This document shows positions 15,507 through 23,482 of a DNA stretch of 33,915 bases, piece after piece (position 1 is the first letter of the stretch; every line of letters begins with the position of its first letter). Both the position numbers and the translations under genes were made by a program. The notes under the pieces were generated by a model, which searched no databases, was not told the origin of the DNA, and saw only the letters and a program-made list of their open reading frames with translations. Source of the DNA: Pseudomonadota bacterium (GTDB lineage: Bacteria > Pseudomonadota > Gammaproteobacteria > Xanthomonadales > Rhodanobacteraceae); NCBI GenBank assembly GCA_023430685.1, contig JAEYZH010000202.1:1-33915 (forward strand). The letters are read 5' to 3'.

Positions 15507-17390
15507 CTACTCGGCGAGATAGGTGTAACCGGTCAGGCCCTGCTCGAGCGCAGCCTCGAGGCGCGCCGCTTCGGCCTCGTCGACGCCAGCCGCGGCGATC
15601 TTCCCGCGATAGGACGCGCGCAGCGTCGCGAGGTCGTAGCCGACGTAGTCGAGCATGAGGTCGGTGCTGTCGCCGCGCCGGTAATGGGTGATCGCGTAGC
15701 CGTCGCCGTCGAGTTTCACGTTGATCGCGTCGGTGTCGCCGAACAGGTTGTGGATGTCGCCGAGCGTCTCCTGGTAGGCACCGACCATGAACAGCCCGAG
15801 CCGGTAACGATCACCGGCCTGCATCGAGTGGAGCGGAACGCTGACGTCGACGCCGTCCGCCTCGACGTAGAGGTCGATGCGCCCGTCCGAATCGCAGGTG
15901 AGATCGGCGACCACGCCGCGCCGGTCCGGCGCGACGTCGAGCCGCGCGATCGGCACGATCGGAAACACCTGGTCGATCGCCCAGACGTCGGGCGCCGACT
16001 CGAACACCGAGAAGTTCACGAAGTACTTGTCGACGAGGGTCTGGTTCAGTTCGTCGAGCACCTGCCGATGCGCGCGCTCGTCGGGCTTGAGCCGCGCGCG
16101 CACCGCGTTGACGATCGCGTAGTAGAGGTCGTCGAGCCGCGCGCGGTCCTCGAGCGAGAGCTGGCCGAGCGAGTACAGCGAGTAGCCTTCCGCGAGCGTG
16201 TACTGCGCCTCGTGGTAGAGCTCGGTCGGCGGCGAGCGATCGATCTCGGCATGCGCCTCGCGCAGGCGTCGCAGTACCGCCGGTTCGTCCTCGCGCGCTT
16301 CGGGCACCGCGCCGGTCGGGGATTGCTCCACCTCGCTCACGTTGACGACGAGCACCGCGTGATGGGCGGTCAGCGCACGACCGGACTCGGTGAGCACGTG
16401 CGGCGCGGCGAGCCCGTTCGCGGCGCAGGCCTCGGCCAGTGCACCGACCACCGCCGAGGCATATTCGTCCAGGCCGTAGTTGATCGAGCACTCCGAACGC
16501 GAACGCGTGCCTTCGTAGTCCACGCCGAGCCCGCCGCCGACGTCCATGTGCGTGATCGGCAAACCCATGCGCGACAGTTCGACGAAATAGCGCACCGCCT
16601 CGCGCATGCCGTTCGCGATGTCGCGCACGTTGGACATCTGCGAACCCATGTGGAAGTGCAGCAGCTTGAGCGCGTGCGAGAGCCCGGCCGCCTCGAGCTC
16701 CTCGAGCAGCGTGAGCAGCTGGCGCGGCGTCAGGCCGAATTTCGCCTTGTCGCCGCCGGAGTTCTGCCACTTGCCCGCGCCGAGGCTTTTGAGGCGCATG
16801 CGCACGCCGAGCAGCGGATCGACGCCGAGCGCAGCCGATTCCTCGATCACGTGGCGCAGTTCCGACGGCTTCTCGATCACGATGAACACGTCGAGGCCGA
16901 GCTTGCGCCCGATTAGCGCGAGCCGGATGTACTCGCGATCCTTGTATCCGTTGCAGATCACGGTGCTGCCGCGGCGCGCCAGCGCCAGCACGGCCATGAG
17001 CTCGGGCTTGGACCCGGCCTCGAGCCCGAAGCCTTCGCCCGCGGTCGCCGCGAGCTCTCCGGCGACGTTCCTCTGCTGGTTGACCTTGATCGGATACACG
17101 AGCGTGTAGCCGCCATCGTAGTCCCAGTCCGCCATCGCCTTCGCGAACGCCCGCTGCAGGCGTGCGCGCCGGTCATGCAGGATGTCGGCGAAGCGCACCA
17201 GCAGCGGCAGGCGCGATCCCTGCGCGCACGCGGCATCGACGATCGCGGGCAACGACAGCGCGGCGCCGTCGCCGCGGCGCGGGCGCACCAGCAGCGCGCC
17301 GTCCTCGCCGACGTCGAAATAGCCCTCGCTCCAGTGCGGGATCGCCCACGCGTGGCGCGCGTCGTCCACGGTCCAGCGCTGCTCGCTCAC
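15507..17390 (-). CDS. speA: biosynthetic arginine decarboxylase
   Basis: This PLP enzyme converts arginine to agmatine, the first step of putrescine and spermidine synthesis. The 627 residues fit the family (about 630-660). The PLP lysine is K102 in Y-P-I-K-V-N-Q, followed by the barrel motifs G-L-E-A-G-S-K-P-E-L, L-H-F-H-M-G-S-Q and D-V-G-G-G-L-G-V-D-Y. The C-terminal catalytic Cys lies in D-L-T-C-D-S-D-G. I chose GTG 17390 because GGGAG stands 8 bases upstream and the family N-terminus (W-T-V-D-D-A-R ... I-P-H-W) starts right after; ATG 17405, five codons earlier, is the alternative. It is divergent from speE, with each promoter in the 136 bases between. No agmatinase or agmatine deiminase is in the window. 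Its stop codon is TAG. Confidence 0.96.
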   Translation of the reverse strand: MSEQRWTVDDARHAWAIPHWSEGYFDVGEDGALLVRPRRGDGAALSLPAIVDAACAQGSRLPLLVRFADILHDRRARLQRAFAKAMADWDYDGGYTLVYPIKVNQQRNVAGELAATAGEGFGLEAGSKPELMAVLALARRGSTVICNGYKDREYIRLALIGRKLGLDVFIVIEKPSELRHVIEESAALGVDPLLGVRMRLKSLGAGKWQNSGGDKAKFGLTPRQLLTLLEELEAAGLSHALKLLHFHMGSQMSNVRDIANGMREAVRYFVELSRMGLPITHMDVGGGLGVDYEGTRSRSECSINYGLDEYASAVVGALAEACAANGLAAPHVLTESGRALTAHHAVLVVNVSEVEQSPTGAVPEAREDEPAVLRRLREAHAEIDRSPPTELYHEAQYTLAEGYSLYSLGQLSLEDRARLDDLYYAIVNAVRARLKPDERAHRQVLDELNQTLVDKYFVNFSVFESAPDVWAIDQVFPIVPIARLDVAPDRRGVVADLTCDSDGRIDLYVEADGVDVSVPLHSMQAGDRYRLGLFMVGAYQETLGDIHNLFGDTDAINVKLDGDGYAITHYRRGDSTDLMLDYVGYDLATLRASYRGKIAAAGVDEAEAARLEAALEQGLTGYTYLAE

Positions 17391-17422
17391 CTTGCGTGCT
17401 CCCATCGAGGCTCGAACGGCAT

Positions 17423-17428
17423 AGTGTA
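17423..17428 (-). promoter_or_regulatory. candidate -10 box of speA
   Basis: TACACT on the minus strand stands 32 bases before the GTG start of speA. The -35 region (GATACG at 17 bases) is poor. Confidence 0.42.
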
Positions 17429-17471
17429 GCGAGCACGACGCGCCGCGTATCGCCGCGCTGCGCGGACCGGC

Positions 17472-17477
17472 TACAAT
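17472..17477 (+). promoter_or_regulatory. candidate -10 box of speE
   Basis: TACAAT lies 49 bases before the speE start and 44 bases from the divergent speA -10 box. No convincing -35 hexamer is seen. Confidence 0.45.
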
Positions 17478-17526
17478 CGCGCCCCCGCGCCGCACGCGCA
17501 CCCCGACCCTCCGCAGGAAGCACGCG

Positions 17527-18399
17527 ATGTCCGTCCCCGACCAGCCCGAGAACGCGCAGACCTGGTTCACCGAGCAGCACGGCCGATCCGGATCCTCGTT
17601 CGGCCTGCGCGTCACGCAGCGGCTGCACGCGGAGCAGACGCCGTTCCAGTCGATCGAGATCTACGAGACGACCGACTGGGGCAAGCTGATGGTGATCGAC
17701 GGTTGCACGATGGTGTCCACGCGCGACAACTTCCTCTACCACGAGATGATGTCGCACCCGGCGCTGTTCACGCATGCGCGCGCGAAGCGCGTGGTGATCA
17801 TCGGCGGCGGCGACTGCGGCACGCTGCGCGAGGTGCTCAAGCACGAGGAAGTCGAGCACGCGGTGCAGGTCGAGATCGACGAACGCGTGACGCGCCTGGC
17901 CGAACGGTATTTCCCCGAGCTGTGCGACTCCAACCACGATCCCCGCGCCGAGCTGCTGTTCACCGACGGCATCAAGTACATGGCCGAATGCGACCCGGAG
18001 TCGATCGACCTCGTGATCGTCGACTCGACCGATCCGGTGGGACCGGCCGAGGGTTTGTTCAACACTGCGTTCTACCAGAGCTGCCAGCGCGCGCTGCGTC
18101 CGAGCGGCATCCTCGTGCAGCAGAGCGAATCACCGCTGGTGCACCTGGACCTGATCAAGTCGATGCGCAGCGCGATGCGCGTGGCTGATTTCCAGTCCGT
18201 GCGCACCCTGACGTTCCCGCAGCCGATCTACCCGACCGGCTGGTGGAGCTGCACGATGGCGCGCAAGGGCGCGGACCTTTCCGGATTCCGCGAGCGCGGC
18301 GCGGCGACGCGCCAGTTCCATACGCGCTACTACAACGCCGAGATGCACAAGGCCGCGCTCGCGATGCCCGAATTCATGCGCGAAGCGCTCGGCGACTGA
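17527..18399 (+). CDS. speE: spermidine synthase
   Basis: This enzyme transfers an aminopropyl group from decarboxylated S-adenosylmethionine to putrescine. The 290-residue length is normal. Visible motifs are the N-terminal beta-strand domain ending in M-V-I-D-G-C-T-M, the nucleotide-binding I-I-G-G-G-D-C-G (91-98), and the active-site loop V-D-S-T-D-P-V-G-P-A (165-174) with the catalytic aspartates. The A-E-G-L-F that follows and the C-terminal P-T-G-W-W-S-C-T-M are typical. AGGAAG lies 7 bases before ATG 17527. It is divergent from speA, so the two polyamine genes probably respond together. It ends 10 bases from the convergent PGPGW gene. Cytoplasmic. Confidence 0.97.
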   Translation: MSVPDQPENAQTWFTEQHGRSGSSFGLRVTQRLHAEQTPFQSIEIYETTDWGKLMVIDGCTMVSTRDNFLYHEMMSHPALFTHARAKRVVIIGGGDCGTLREVLKHEEVEHAVQVEIDERVTRLAERYFPELCDSNHDPRAELLFTDGIKYMAECDPESIDLVIVDSTDPVGPAEGLFNTAFYQSCQRALRPSGILVQQSESPLVHLDLIKSMRSAMRVADFQSVRTLTFPQPIYPTGWWSCTMARKGADLSGFRERGAATRQFHTRYYNAEMHKAALAMPEFMREALGD

Positions 18400-18409
18400 C
18401 GCCACGCCG

Positions 18410-18718
18410 CTACTCGACGCCGCGCCGGCGCGGCAGGCGCCGGCTGCACCAGGCGTCGCAGCGATCGAGCAGGCGCGAGGCGCTGAGCGATTCCTCGCCG
18501 ATCAGGAACGCGCCGAGCAGGATCACGAGCAGGCCGGGACCCGGCAGCACCAGCATCGCAATGCCCATGATGATCGCGACCACGCCGAGCGAGATCACGA
18601 ATGCGCGGTGCCACACGCTGCGGTGATGCGCGCGATGGCGCGCATGGCGCAACTCGAAGCGCCGGCCCGGAGGGTCGGCGCGGAACAGGTGCCACTGGGC
18701 GCGCAGGCGTTCGAACAT
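18410..18718 (-). CDS. small PGPGW-type membrane protein
   Basis: The 102-residue protein has a basic, His/Arg-rich N-terminus (residues 10-38), a hydrophobic region at about 40-75 likely to form two membrane passes, and P-G-P-G-L at 59-63, close to the PGPGW signature of PF09656 (putative transmembrane protein). The C-terminus is again rich in Arg and has two Cys. GGAAG about 9 bases upstream supports ATG 18718. It follows the DUF218 gene on the same strand after 65 bases, so one transcript is possible. The function of the family is not known. Confidence 0.75.
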   Translation of the reverse strand: MFERLRAQWHLFRADPPGRRFELRHARHRAHHRSVWHRAFVISLGVVAIIMGIAMLVLPGPGLLVILLGAFLIGEESLSASRLLDRCDAWCSRRLPRRRGVE

Positions 18719-18783
18719 CCGATGACTTCCGTAGGGCCGGGTTTCGCGGCGCGAGTCTGCCGAGCCTGTGCTGAACGCCAGCG

Positions 18784-19539
18784 TCAGCGCGGTGCGCCGC
18801 GCGCGCGCCACCGGTAGGCGAGCTCCCCGGCCCATTCATGCAGCACCGCTTCGCTGCGCGCGATCGCACTGCCGCCGGGCAGCAGGTCGGTCCAGCCCGC
18901 GAAGCTTGCCGCGCGCCTGTCCACCGGGAATGCGCATGGCTCGAATCCCGCCGCGCGGAACGCGATCAGCGCGCGCGGCAGGTGCAGGGCCGAGGTGACC
19001 ACGCCGATCCGCGCTGGCAGCGCCGGCGCGAGCGCGCGCACGAACGCGGCGTTCTGCCAGGTCGTCAGCGAACGTCCCTCGATGCGGATCGCACCCGCTG
19101 GGACGCCGAGGCGCTCGGCGAAGCCGGCCATCTGCTCGCTGACGATCGCGTCGCGATGGCGCCCGCCACTGACCACGAGCTGCGCGCCGGGCAGCCGCCG
19201 GACCCGCTCGACGGCGCCGAGCGTGCGCTGCAGGCTCGATTCCCCGAGCGCGCCGGGATCTTCGAGCCCCTGCGCATCCCGGCGCAGGCCACCCGCGAGA
19301 AGCACGACCGTCGCGGGCGGGTCGCGCTCGCAAGCGGGATCGACGGCGATGCGCTGCTCCTGCACGCGCAGCAGCAGGTTCGCGCCGAACGGCGTCGCGA
19401 GCACGAAGCAGGCCGCCCATGCGACGACCATCGCGCGCAGCAGCCAGCGCGGGCGGCGGCCGCGCGCGATCCACGCGAACGCAGCGAGCAGCAACGCGAA
19501 GCCGAGCGGTGACAGAAGGGTGTCGACGAGTTCGCGCAT
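18784..19539 (-). CDS. DUF218 (YdcF/ElyC-like) membrane-anchored protein
   Basis: The 251-residue protein has two N-terminal membrane segments (about 8-22 and 32-50, the second ending in A-C-F-V-L-A-T-P). The DUF218 domain follows, with the strand motifs V-V-L-L-A-G-G, L-V-V-S-G-G and V-T-S-A-L-H-L-P-R-A, and T-T-W-Q-N-A between them. In E. coli the relatives YdcF, SanA and ElyC act at the envelope; ElyC affects peptidoglycan and undecaprenyl-lipid metabolism. The large domain should be periplasmic. GGAG 8 bases upstream supports ATG 19539. It is divergent from the gamma-glutamyltransferase gene. Confidence 0.85.
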   Translation of the reverse strand: MRELVDTLLSPLGFALLLAAFAWIARGRRPRWLLRAMVVAWAACFVLATPFGANLLLRVQEQRIAVDPACERDPPATVVLLAGGLRRDAQGLEDPGALGESSLQRTLGAVERVRRLPGAQLVVSGGRHRDAIVSEQMAGFAERLGVPAGAIRIEGRSLTTWQNAAFVRALAPALPARIGVVTSALHLPRALIAFRAAGFEPCAFPVDRRAASFAGWTDLLPGGSAIARSEAVLHEWAGELAYRWRARGAPR

Positions 19540-19659
19540 CGTGGATCTCCGCGGGCCCGGGCACACGCGTTCGATCGCGTGGGTGGCGCGCCAAGCTTAG
19601 CCGGCGGGCGCCGGCGCACGCGATCCTCGCCTCCGGCTGCCTGCATCGCGTGCGCGGCG

Positions 19660-19665
19660 TATGCT
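19660..19665 (+). promoter_or_regulatory. candidate -10 box of the gamma-glutamyltransferase gene
   Basis: TATGCT lies 25 bases before ATG 19690, with GGAGG in the short leader. No strong -35 box is seen. Confidence 0.35.
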
Positions 19666-19689
19666 TCGACTTTCGCCCTGGAGGCCGCC

Positions 19690-21387
19690 ATGCGCCGGAT
19701 GCTGCTCGTGCTCGCGACGATGTTCGTCCCGCTGGTCGCCGGCGCGGGCGACCGCATCACCGGCAAGGCGTTCGCGACGCGCTCGGAAGTGTTCGCGACG
19801 CATGGCATGGTCGCGACCTCGCACCCGCTCGCGACCCAGGTCGGCCTCGATGTGCTCAAGGCCGGCGGCAGCGCGGTCGACGCGGCAATCGCCGCGAACG
19901 CGGCGCTCGGCCTCATGGAACCCGTGTCCAACGGGATCGGCGGCGACCTGTTCGCGATCGTGTGGGACGCGCGCTCGAAGAAGCTGCATGGCTACAACGG
20001 ATCGGGCCGCTCGCCGAAGGCGCTGACGCTGGGCTGGTTCCGCGAGAACGGTTACGACGCGATCCCGTCGCACGGGCCACTGCCGGTCAGCGTGCCCGGT
20101 GCGGTCGACGGCTGGTTCGCGCTGCACGAGCGCTTCGGCAAGCTGCCGATGAAGGCGATCCTCGCGCCGACGATCGCGTATGCGCGCGAGGGCTTCCCGG
20201 TCACCGAACTGATCGCCTACTACTGGGCGCTGTCGGTGCCGCGGCTTTCCAGGTTCGCGGGATTCACCGAACAGTTCACGCTGCACGGGCACGCGCCGGC
20301 GAAGGGCGAGATCTGGAAGAACCCGAATCTCGCTCGCACGCTGGAAGCGATCGCCAGGGGCGGTCGCGATGCGTTCTACAAGGGCCGCATCGCACGCACG
20401 ATCGCCGACTACATGGAGGCCGAGGGCGGCTTCCTCGCATACGAGGATCTCGCGAGCCACGCGGGTGAATGGGTCGAGCCGGTGTCGACGAACTACCGCG
20501 GCTACGACGTCTGGGAACTGCCGCCGAATGGACAGGGCCTGGCCGCGCTGCAGATGCTCAACATTCTTGAAGGCTACGACTTCTCGAAGATCGCGTTCGG
20601 CAGCGCCGAGCACGTGCACCTGTTCGTCGAGGCGAAGAAACTCGCGTTCGAGGACCGCGCGAAATTCTATGCCGACCCCGCGTTCGCACGGGCGCCGATC
20701 GAGTGGCTCGTTTCGAAGTCCTACGCGGCCGAGCGCCGCGCGCTGATCTCGCCCGACACGGCATCGAAGGCAGTCGAGCCCGGCACGCACAAGCTCGATG
20801 GCGACACGATCTACCTGACCACCGCCGACCGCTGGGGCAGCATGGTCTCGCTGATCCAGTCCAACTACCGCGGCATGGGCTCGGGCATGACGCCGCCGGG
20901 CCTCGGCTTCATCCTGCAGGACCGCGGCGAACTGTTCGTGCTGAAAGACGGCCACGCGAACACCTACGCGCCGGGCAAGCGCCCGTTCCACACGATCATC
21001 CCGGCGTTCATCACGAAGGACGGCGCGCCTTGGGTGAGCTTCGGCGTGATGGGCGGCGACATGCAACCGCAGGGCCACGTGCAGGTCGTGATGAACCTCG
21101 TCGACTTCGGCATGAACCTGCAGGAAGCCGGCGACGCGCCGCGCATCCAGCACGAGGGCTCGACCTCGCCCGAGGGCCAGGCCGAACCGATGGCCGACGG
21201 CGGCTGGGTCGACCTCGAATCGGGTTTCGACTACGAAACCGTGCGCGGCCTGATGCAGAAGGGCCACTCGGTGCGCTACGCGAACGGCCCGTACGGCGGC
21301 TACCAGGCGATCGCGCGCGATCCGCGCAGCGGTGTCTACGCAGGCGCTTCCGAGGGTCGCAAGGACGGGCACGCAGCGGGGTACTGA
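19690..21387 (+). CDS. gamma-glutamyltransferase family protein
   Basis: The 565-residue protein has a signal peptide (M-R-R-M-L-L-V-L-A-T ... V-A-G-A-G). It is an Ntn hydrolase made as a proenzyme that cuts itself before a threonine. The likely nucleophile is T373 in G-D-T-I-Y-L-T-T, at the expected border of large and small subunits, followed by S-L-I-Q-S-N-Y-R-G-M-G-S-G. The N-terminal H-P-L-A-T-Q-V-G ... G-G-S-A-V-D-A-A-I-A and G-I-G-G-D-L-F are conserved. The D-T-x-Y form and Q-S-N-Y place it with YwrD-like members rather than classical Ggt (T-T-H-F), so glutathione may not be the best substrate. GGAGG precedes ATG 19690. It should act in the periplasm. The parA gene follows after 89 bases with its own possible promoter. 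Confidence 0.9.
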   Translation: MRRMLLVLATMFVPLVAGAGDRITGKAFATRSEVFATHGMVATSHPLATQVGLDVLKAGGSAVDAAIAANAALGLMEPVSNGIGGDLFAIVWDARSKKLHGYNGSGRSPKALTLGWFRENGYDAIPSHGPLPVSVPGAVDGWFALHERFGKLPMKAILAPTIAYAREGFPVTELIAYYWALSVPRLSRFAGFTEQFTLHGHAPAKGEIWKNPNLARTLEAIARGGRDAFYKGRIARTIADYMEAEGGFLAYEDLASHAGEWVEPVSTNYRGYDVWELPPNGQGLAALQMLNILEGYDFSKIAFGSAEHVHLFVEAKKLAFEDRAKFYADPAFARAPIEWLVSKSYAAERRALISPDTASKAVEPGTHKLDGDTIYLTTADRWGSMVSLIQSNYRGMGSGMTPPGLGFILQDRGELFVLKDGHANTYAPGKRPFHTIIPAFITKDGAPWVSFGVMGGDMQPQGHVQVVMNLVDFGMNLQEAGDAPRIQHEGSTSPEGQAEPMADGGWVDLESGFDYETVRGLMQKGHSVRYANGPYGGYQAIARDPRSGVYAGASEGRKDGHAAGY

Positions 21388-21417
21388 ACCGCGCCGCGGT
21401 CGCCGTCGTCGCGCGTT

Positions 21418-21445
21418 TTGCCCTCGAGCGGCGACGGTGTACCCT
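21418..21445 (+). promoter_or_regulatory. weak promoter candidate for parA
   Basis: TTGCCC (21418-21423) and TACCCT (21440-21445) stand 16 bases apart, 31 bases before the parA start. Both boxes are half matches. Confidence 0.25.
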
Positions 21446-21476
21446 CGCTGGCACTTTGCATACCGGCGGAGGCGTC

Positions 21477-22109
21477 ATGCTCAAGGTCCTGGTGGCGAGT
21501 TCGAAAGGCGGCGCGGGCAAGAGCACGATCGCGACCAATCTCGCCGCGCATTACGCGGTCAAGGGCCGCAATACCGTGCTCGTCGACGCCGACCGCCAAG
21601 GCTCCGCGTTGCGCTGGAGCGAAAAGCGCGCCGCTCACGCGAACGCGGTGCTCGGCGTCCCCGGGCTGCGCCGCGACTGGGTCAGGCACGTACCCGACGA
21701 TGCCGAGCGCGTGATCATCGACAGTGCCGCCGGCGTCCGCGCAGCGGAAGTGGCCGACTACCTCGAGGACATCGACGCGATCGTGGTACCGGTGCTGCCG
21801 TCCGCGATCGACCTCGAGGCAACCCAGCCGTTCCTCGCCGAGCTCGCCGAACTCCCGCGCATCAAGCGTGGCAAGGTCGCGGTCGGCATTGTCGCGAACC
21901 GGCTCAAGCCCTGGACCAACGCCTCGCAGCTCGCGGTCGAGGAGATCAAGGCGTTTCCGTTCCCGCTGGTCGCCGAATTGCGGGACACCCAGGGCTACGT
22001 GCTCGCCAATGCGCTCGGCAAGAGCATCTTCGACTACCACTCCGAACAGGTGCGCTCGCACCAGGACGACTGGAAGGGGCTGCTGCGCTGGCTGAAGAAG
22101 CAGGCGTAA
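21477..22109 (+). CDS. orphan ParA/MinD-type ATPase
   Basis: The 210-residue protein is a deviant Walker A ATPase with K-G-G-A-G-K-S-T at residues 10-17, V-D-A-D-R-Q-G-S (switch I region) and I-I-D-S-A-A-G (Walker B/switch II). It lacks the N-terminal DNA-binding extension of long plasmid ParAs. Proteins of this class position chromosomes, plasmids, protein clusters or chemotaxis arrays by cycling on DNA or membrane. No parB or other partner gene lies next to it: a gamma-glutamyltransferase is upstream and an EF-hand gene downstream. GGAGG lies 7 bases before ATG 21477. There is no amphipathic C-terminal helix as clear as in MinD, so nucleoid binding is more likely than membrane binding. Confidence 0.88.
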   Translation: MLKVLVASSKGGAGKSTIATNLAAHYAVKGRNTVLVDADRQGSALRWSEKRAAHANAVLGVPGLRRDWVRHVPDDAERVIIDSAAGVRAAEVADYLEDIDAIVVPVLPSAIDLEATQPFLAELAELPRIKRGKVAVGIVANRLKPWTNASQLAVEEIKAFPFPLVAELRDTQGYVLANALGKSIFDYHSEQVRSHQDDWKGLLRWLKKQA

Positions 22110-22233
22110 GCGCGCACGCATCACGCTCACGGGAATTTGCACGGACTTTGCAGGCTCGGCGCAAACGCGCTGCCCGCGACGCGTTCCAATTGCAGTGCGG
22201 CCGACATGGCCGCGCTTCCCGGAAACCGCCCCC

Positions 22234-22722
22234 ATGCGCACTCCCCTGTCCCTCTCCGCCCTGCTGCTCGCGAGCGGCAGCCTGCTCGCCGCCGGCGCGG
22301 CGTTCGCGGCCACGCCCGATGCCGCCGACGGCAGCCGCCACGCGCGTCGCGCCGCGATGCAGCAACAGATGTTCGAACGCCTCGACGCCGACCATGACGG
22401 CGAGGTCAGCCGCGCCGAATACAAGGCCTGGGTCGACGGCCGCTTCGACAAGCTCGACGTGAACGGCGACGGCAGCGTCGACGCCGACGAGATCGCGCGT
22501 TCGCCCGCGACCGCCGAACGCGTGAACCGCCGCGCCGAAGGGTTCGTCAAGCGCTACGACCGCAGCGGCAACGGCAAGGTCACGCGCGGCGATTTCGAAG
22601 CGAAGGAAATGGAGCGCTTCGAGCGCATCGGCGCGGGTGCCGGGAGCGTGACGAAGGAGCAGTTCGCGAAGCAGCGCCCGCCGCACCGACGCGGCGCCGC
22701 GGAGGCTCCTGCGATCGACTGA
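22234..22722 (+). CDS. exported EF-hand calcium-binding protein
   Basis: The 162-residue protein has a signal peptide (M-R-T-P-L-S-L ... A-A-F-A-A) and three EF-hand loops: D-A-D-H-D-G-E-V-S-R-A-E (51-62), D-V-N-G-D-G-S-V-D-A-D-E (75-86) and D-R-S-G-N-G-K-V-T-R-G-D (109-120). The first two have all ligands including the final Glu; the third ends in Asp and has Asn at position 5, so it may bind more weakly. The middle and tail are rich in Arg and Lys. ATG 22234 is preceded by GGAAA; a GTG at 22195 would add 13 residues and spoil the signal peptide. It probably acts in the periplasm or outside as a calcium sensor or buffer. A 265-base region with two hairpins separates it from sixA. Confidence 0.88.
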   Translation: MRTPLSLSALLLASGSLLAAGAAFAATPDAADGSRHARRAAMQQQMFERLDADHDGEVSRAEYKAWVDGRFDKLDVNGDGSVDADEIARSPATAERVNRRAEGFVKRYDRSGNGKVTRGDFEAKEMERFERIGAGAGSVTKEQFAKQRPPHRRGAAEAPAID

Positions 22723-22737
22723 ATCACCCAGGGCCGT

Positions 22738-22759
22738 GATCCCGGCGCGCGCCGGGATC
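22738..22759. repeat. 22-base perfect palindrome after the EF-hand gene
   Basis: GATCCCGGCGC is directly followed by GCGCCGGGATC, starting 16 bases after the EF-hand stop. It would form a strong hairpin without a T-tract, so it may be a rho-assisted 3' end or a REP-like remnant. Confidence 0.55.
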
Positions 22760-22825
22760 CGGCGCCGGACACGCCACGGGCGCAGCCACCGGGTCGCGGC
22801 ATGCACCGCGGAGCCGGTGCTGGCT

Positions 22826-22849
22826 GCCGTCGGCTCCGGCGCCGACGGC
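22826..22849. repeat. 9-base inverted repeat upstream of sixA
   Basis: GCCGTCGGC and GCCGACGGC flank TCCGGC. Shortly after, CGAAGCGGCAGAT is repeated in tandem (22861-22873, 22874-22886). The two sit in the 265-base gap before sixA; function unknown. Confidence 0.45.
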
Positions 22850-22987
22850 GCGATGCCGACCGAAGCGGCAGATCGAAGCGGCAGATCGACCGGACCGATC
22901 GTCCGACGCGTGAAGGCAACCGGCGCACCCATGCGGCGCGGAATCGGGCATCATCGACGCGCAACGCCATCCGACCGAAGGACCTCC

Positions 22988-23467
22988 ATGGCCACCCGCG
23001 AGCTGATCCTGCTGCGCCATGCGCATGCCGACGCTGCCTCACCCGGCCAGGACGACATCGCGCGCGTTCTGAGCCTGCGCGGTGAAGCCGAGGCCGACTC
23101 CGCGGGTGAATGGCTGAAGCAACACGGCGCTGCACCCGACCGCGTGCTCTGCTCGCCCGCCGCGCGCACGCGCGAAACCTGCGAACGCGTGCTGTCCGCG
23201 CTCGGCTACGCGGACCTGCGCAGCGACGCGCGCATCTACGACGCGACGCCGGGCACGCTGATCCGCGTGCTCGACGATCATTCCGACGCGGGCTCGATCC
23301 TGCTGGTCGGGCACAATCCCGGGCTCGAGAACCTCGTTGCGCTGCTGGCCGAGGGCGCTTCCGACTCCGGTCGCGGCATGCCGCCGGCAGCGGTCGCATG
23401 GCTCGGCCTCGCCGAAGGCGCGCTCGAACCGGGCACCGCCGACGTGCGTCATTTCTGGTGGCCGTGA
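22988..23467 (+). CDS. sixA: SixA-like phosphohistidine phosphatase
   Basis: This 159-residue protein is a short histidine phosphatase. The phosphate-accepting histidine is H11 in L-L-R-H-A-H-A-D (RHG-type motif), and the second is H109 in L-V-G-H-N-P-G. C-S-P-A-A-R-T-R-E-T holds the usual second arginine. SixA removes phosphate from histidine in phosphorelay proteins: in E. coli first reported for ArcB, later for the NPr protein of the nitrogen phosphotransferase system. The size and lack of extra domains fit SixA rather than phosphoglycerate mutases. It is cytoplasmic, while the two genes that follow (15 bases and then a 4-base overlap) encode exported proteins; the reason for this operon is unclear. 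Confidence 0.88.
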   Translation: MATRELILLRHAHADAASPGQDDIARVLSLRGEAEADSAGEWLKQHGAAPDRVLCSPAARTRETCERVLSALGYADLRSDARIYDATPGTLIRVLDDHSDAGSILLVGHNPGLENLVALLAEGASDSGRGMPPAAVAWLGLAEGALEPGTADVRHFWWP

Positions 23468-23482
23468 GCCCGGGATTGCGCC

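Noticed and set aside
22861..22886. Thirteen-base tandem repeat as the start of a CRISPR-like array
   Set aside because: Only two adjacent copies without spacers; no cas gene.
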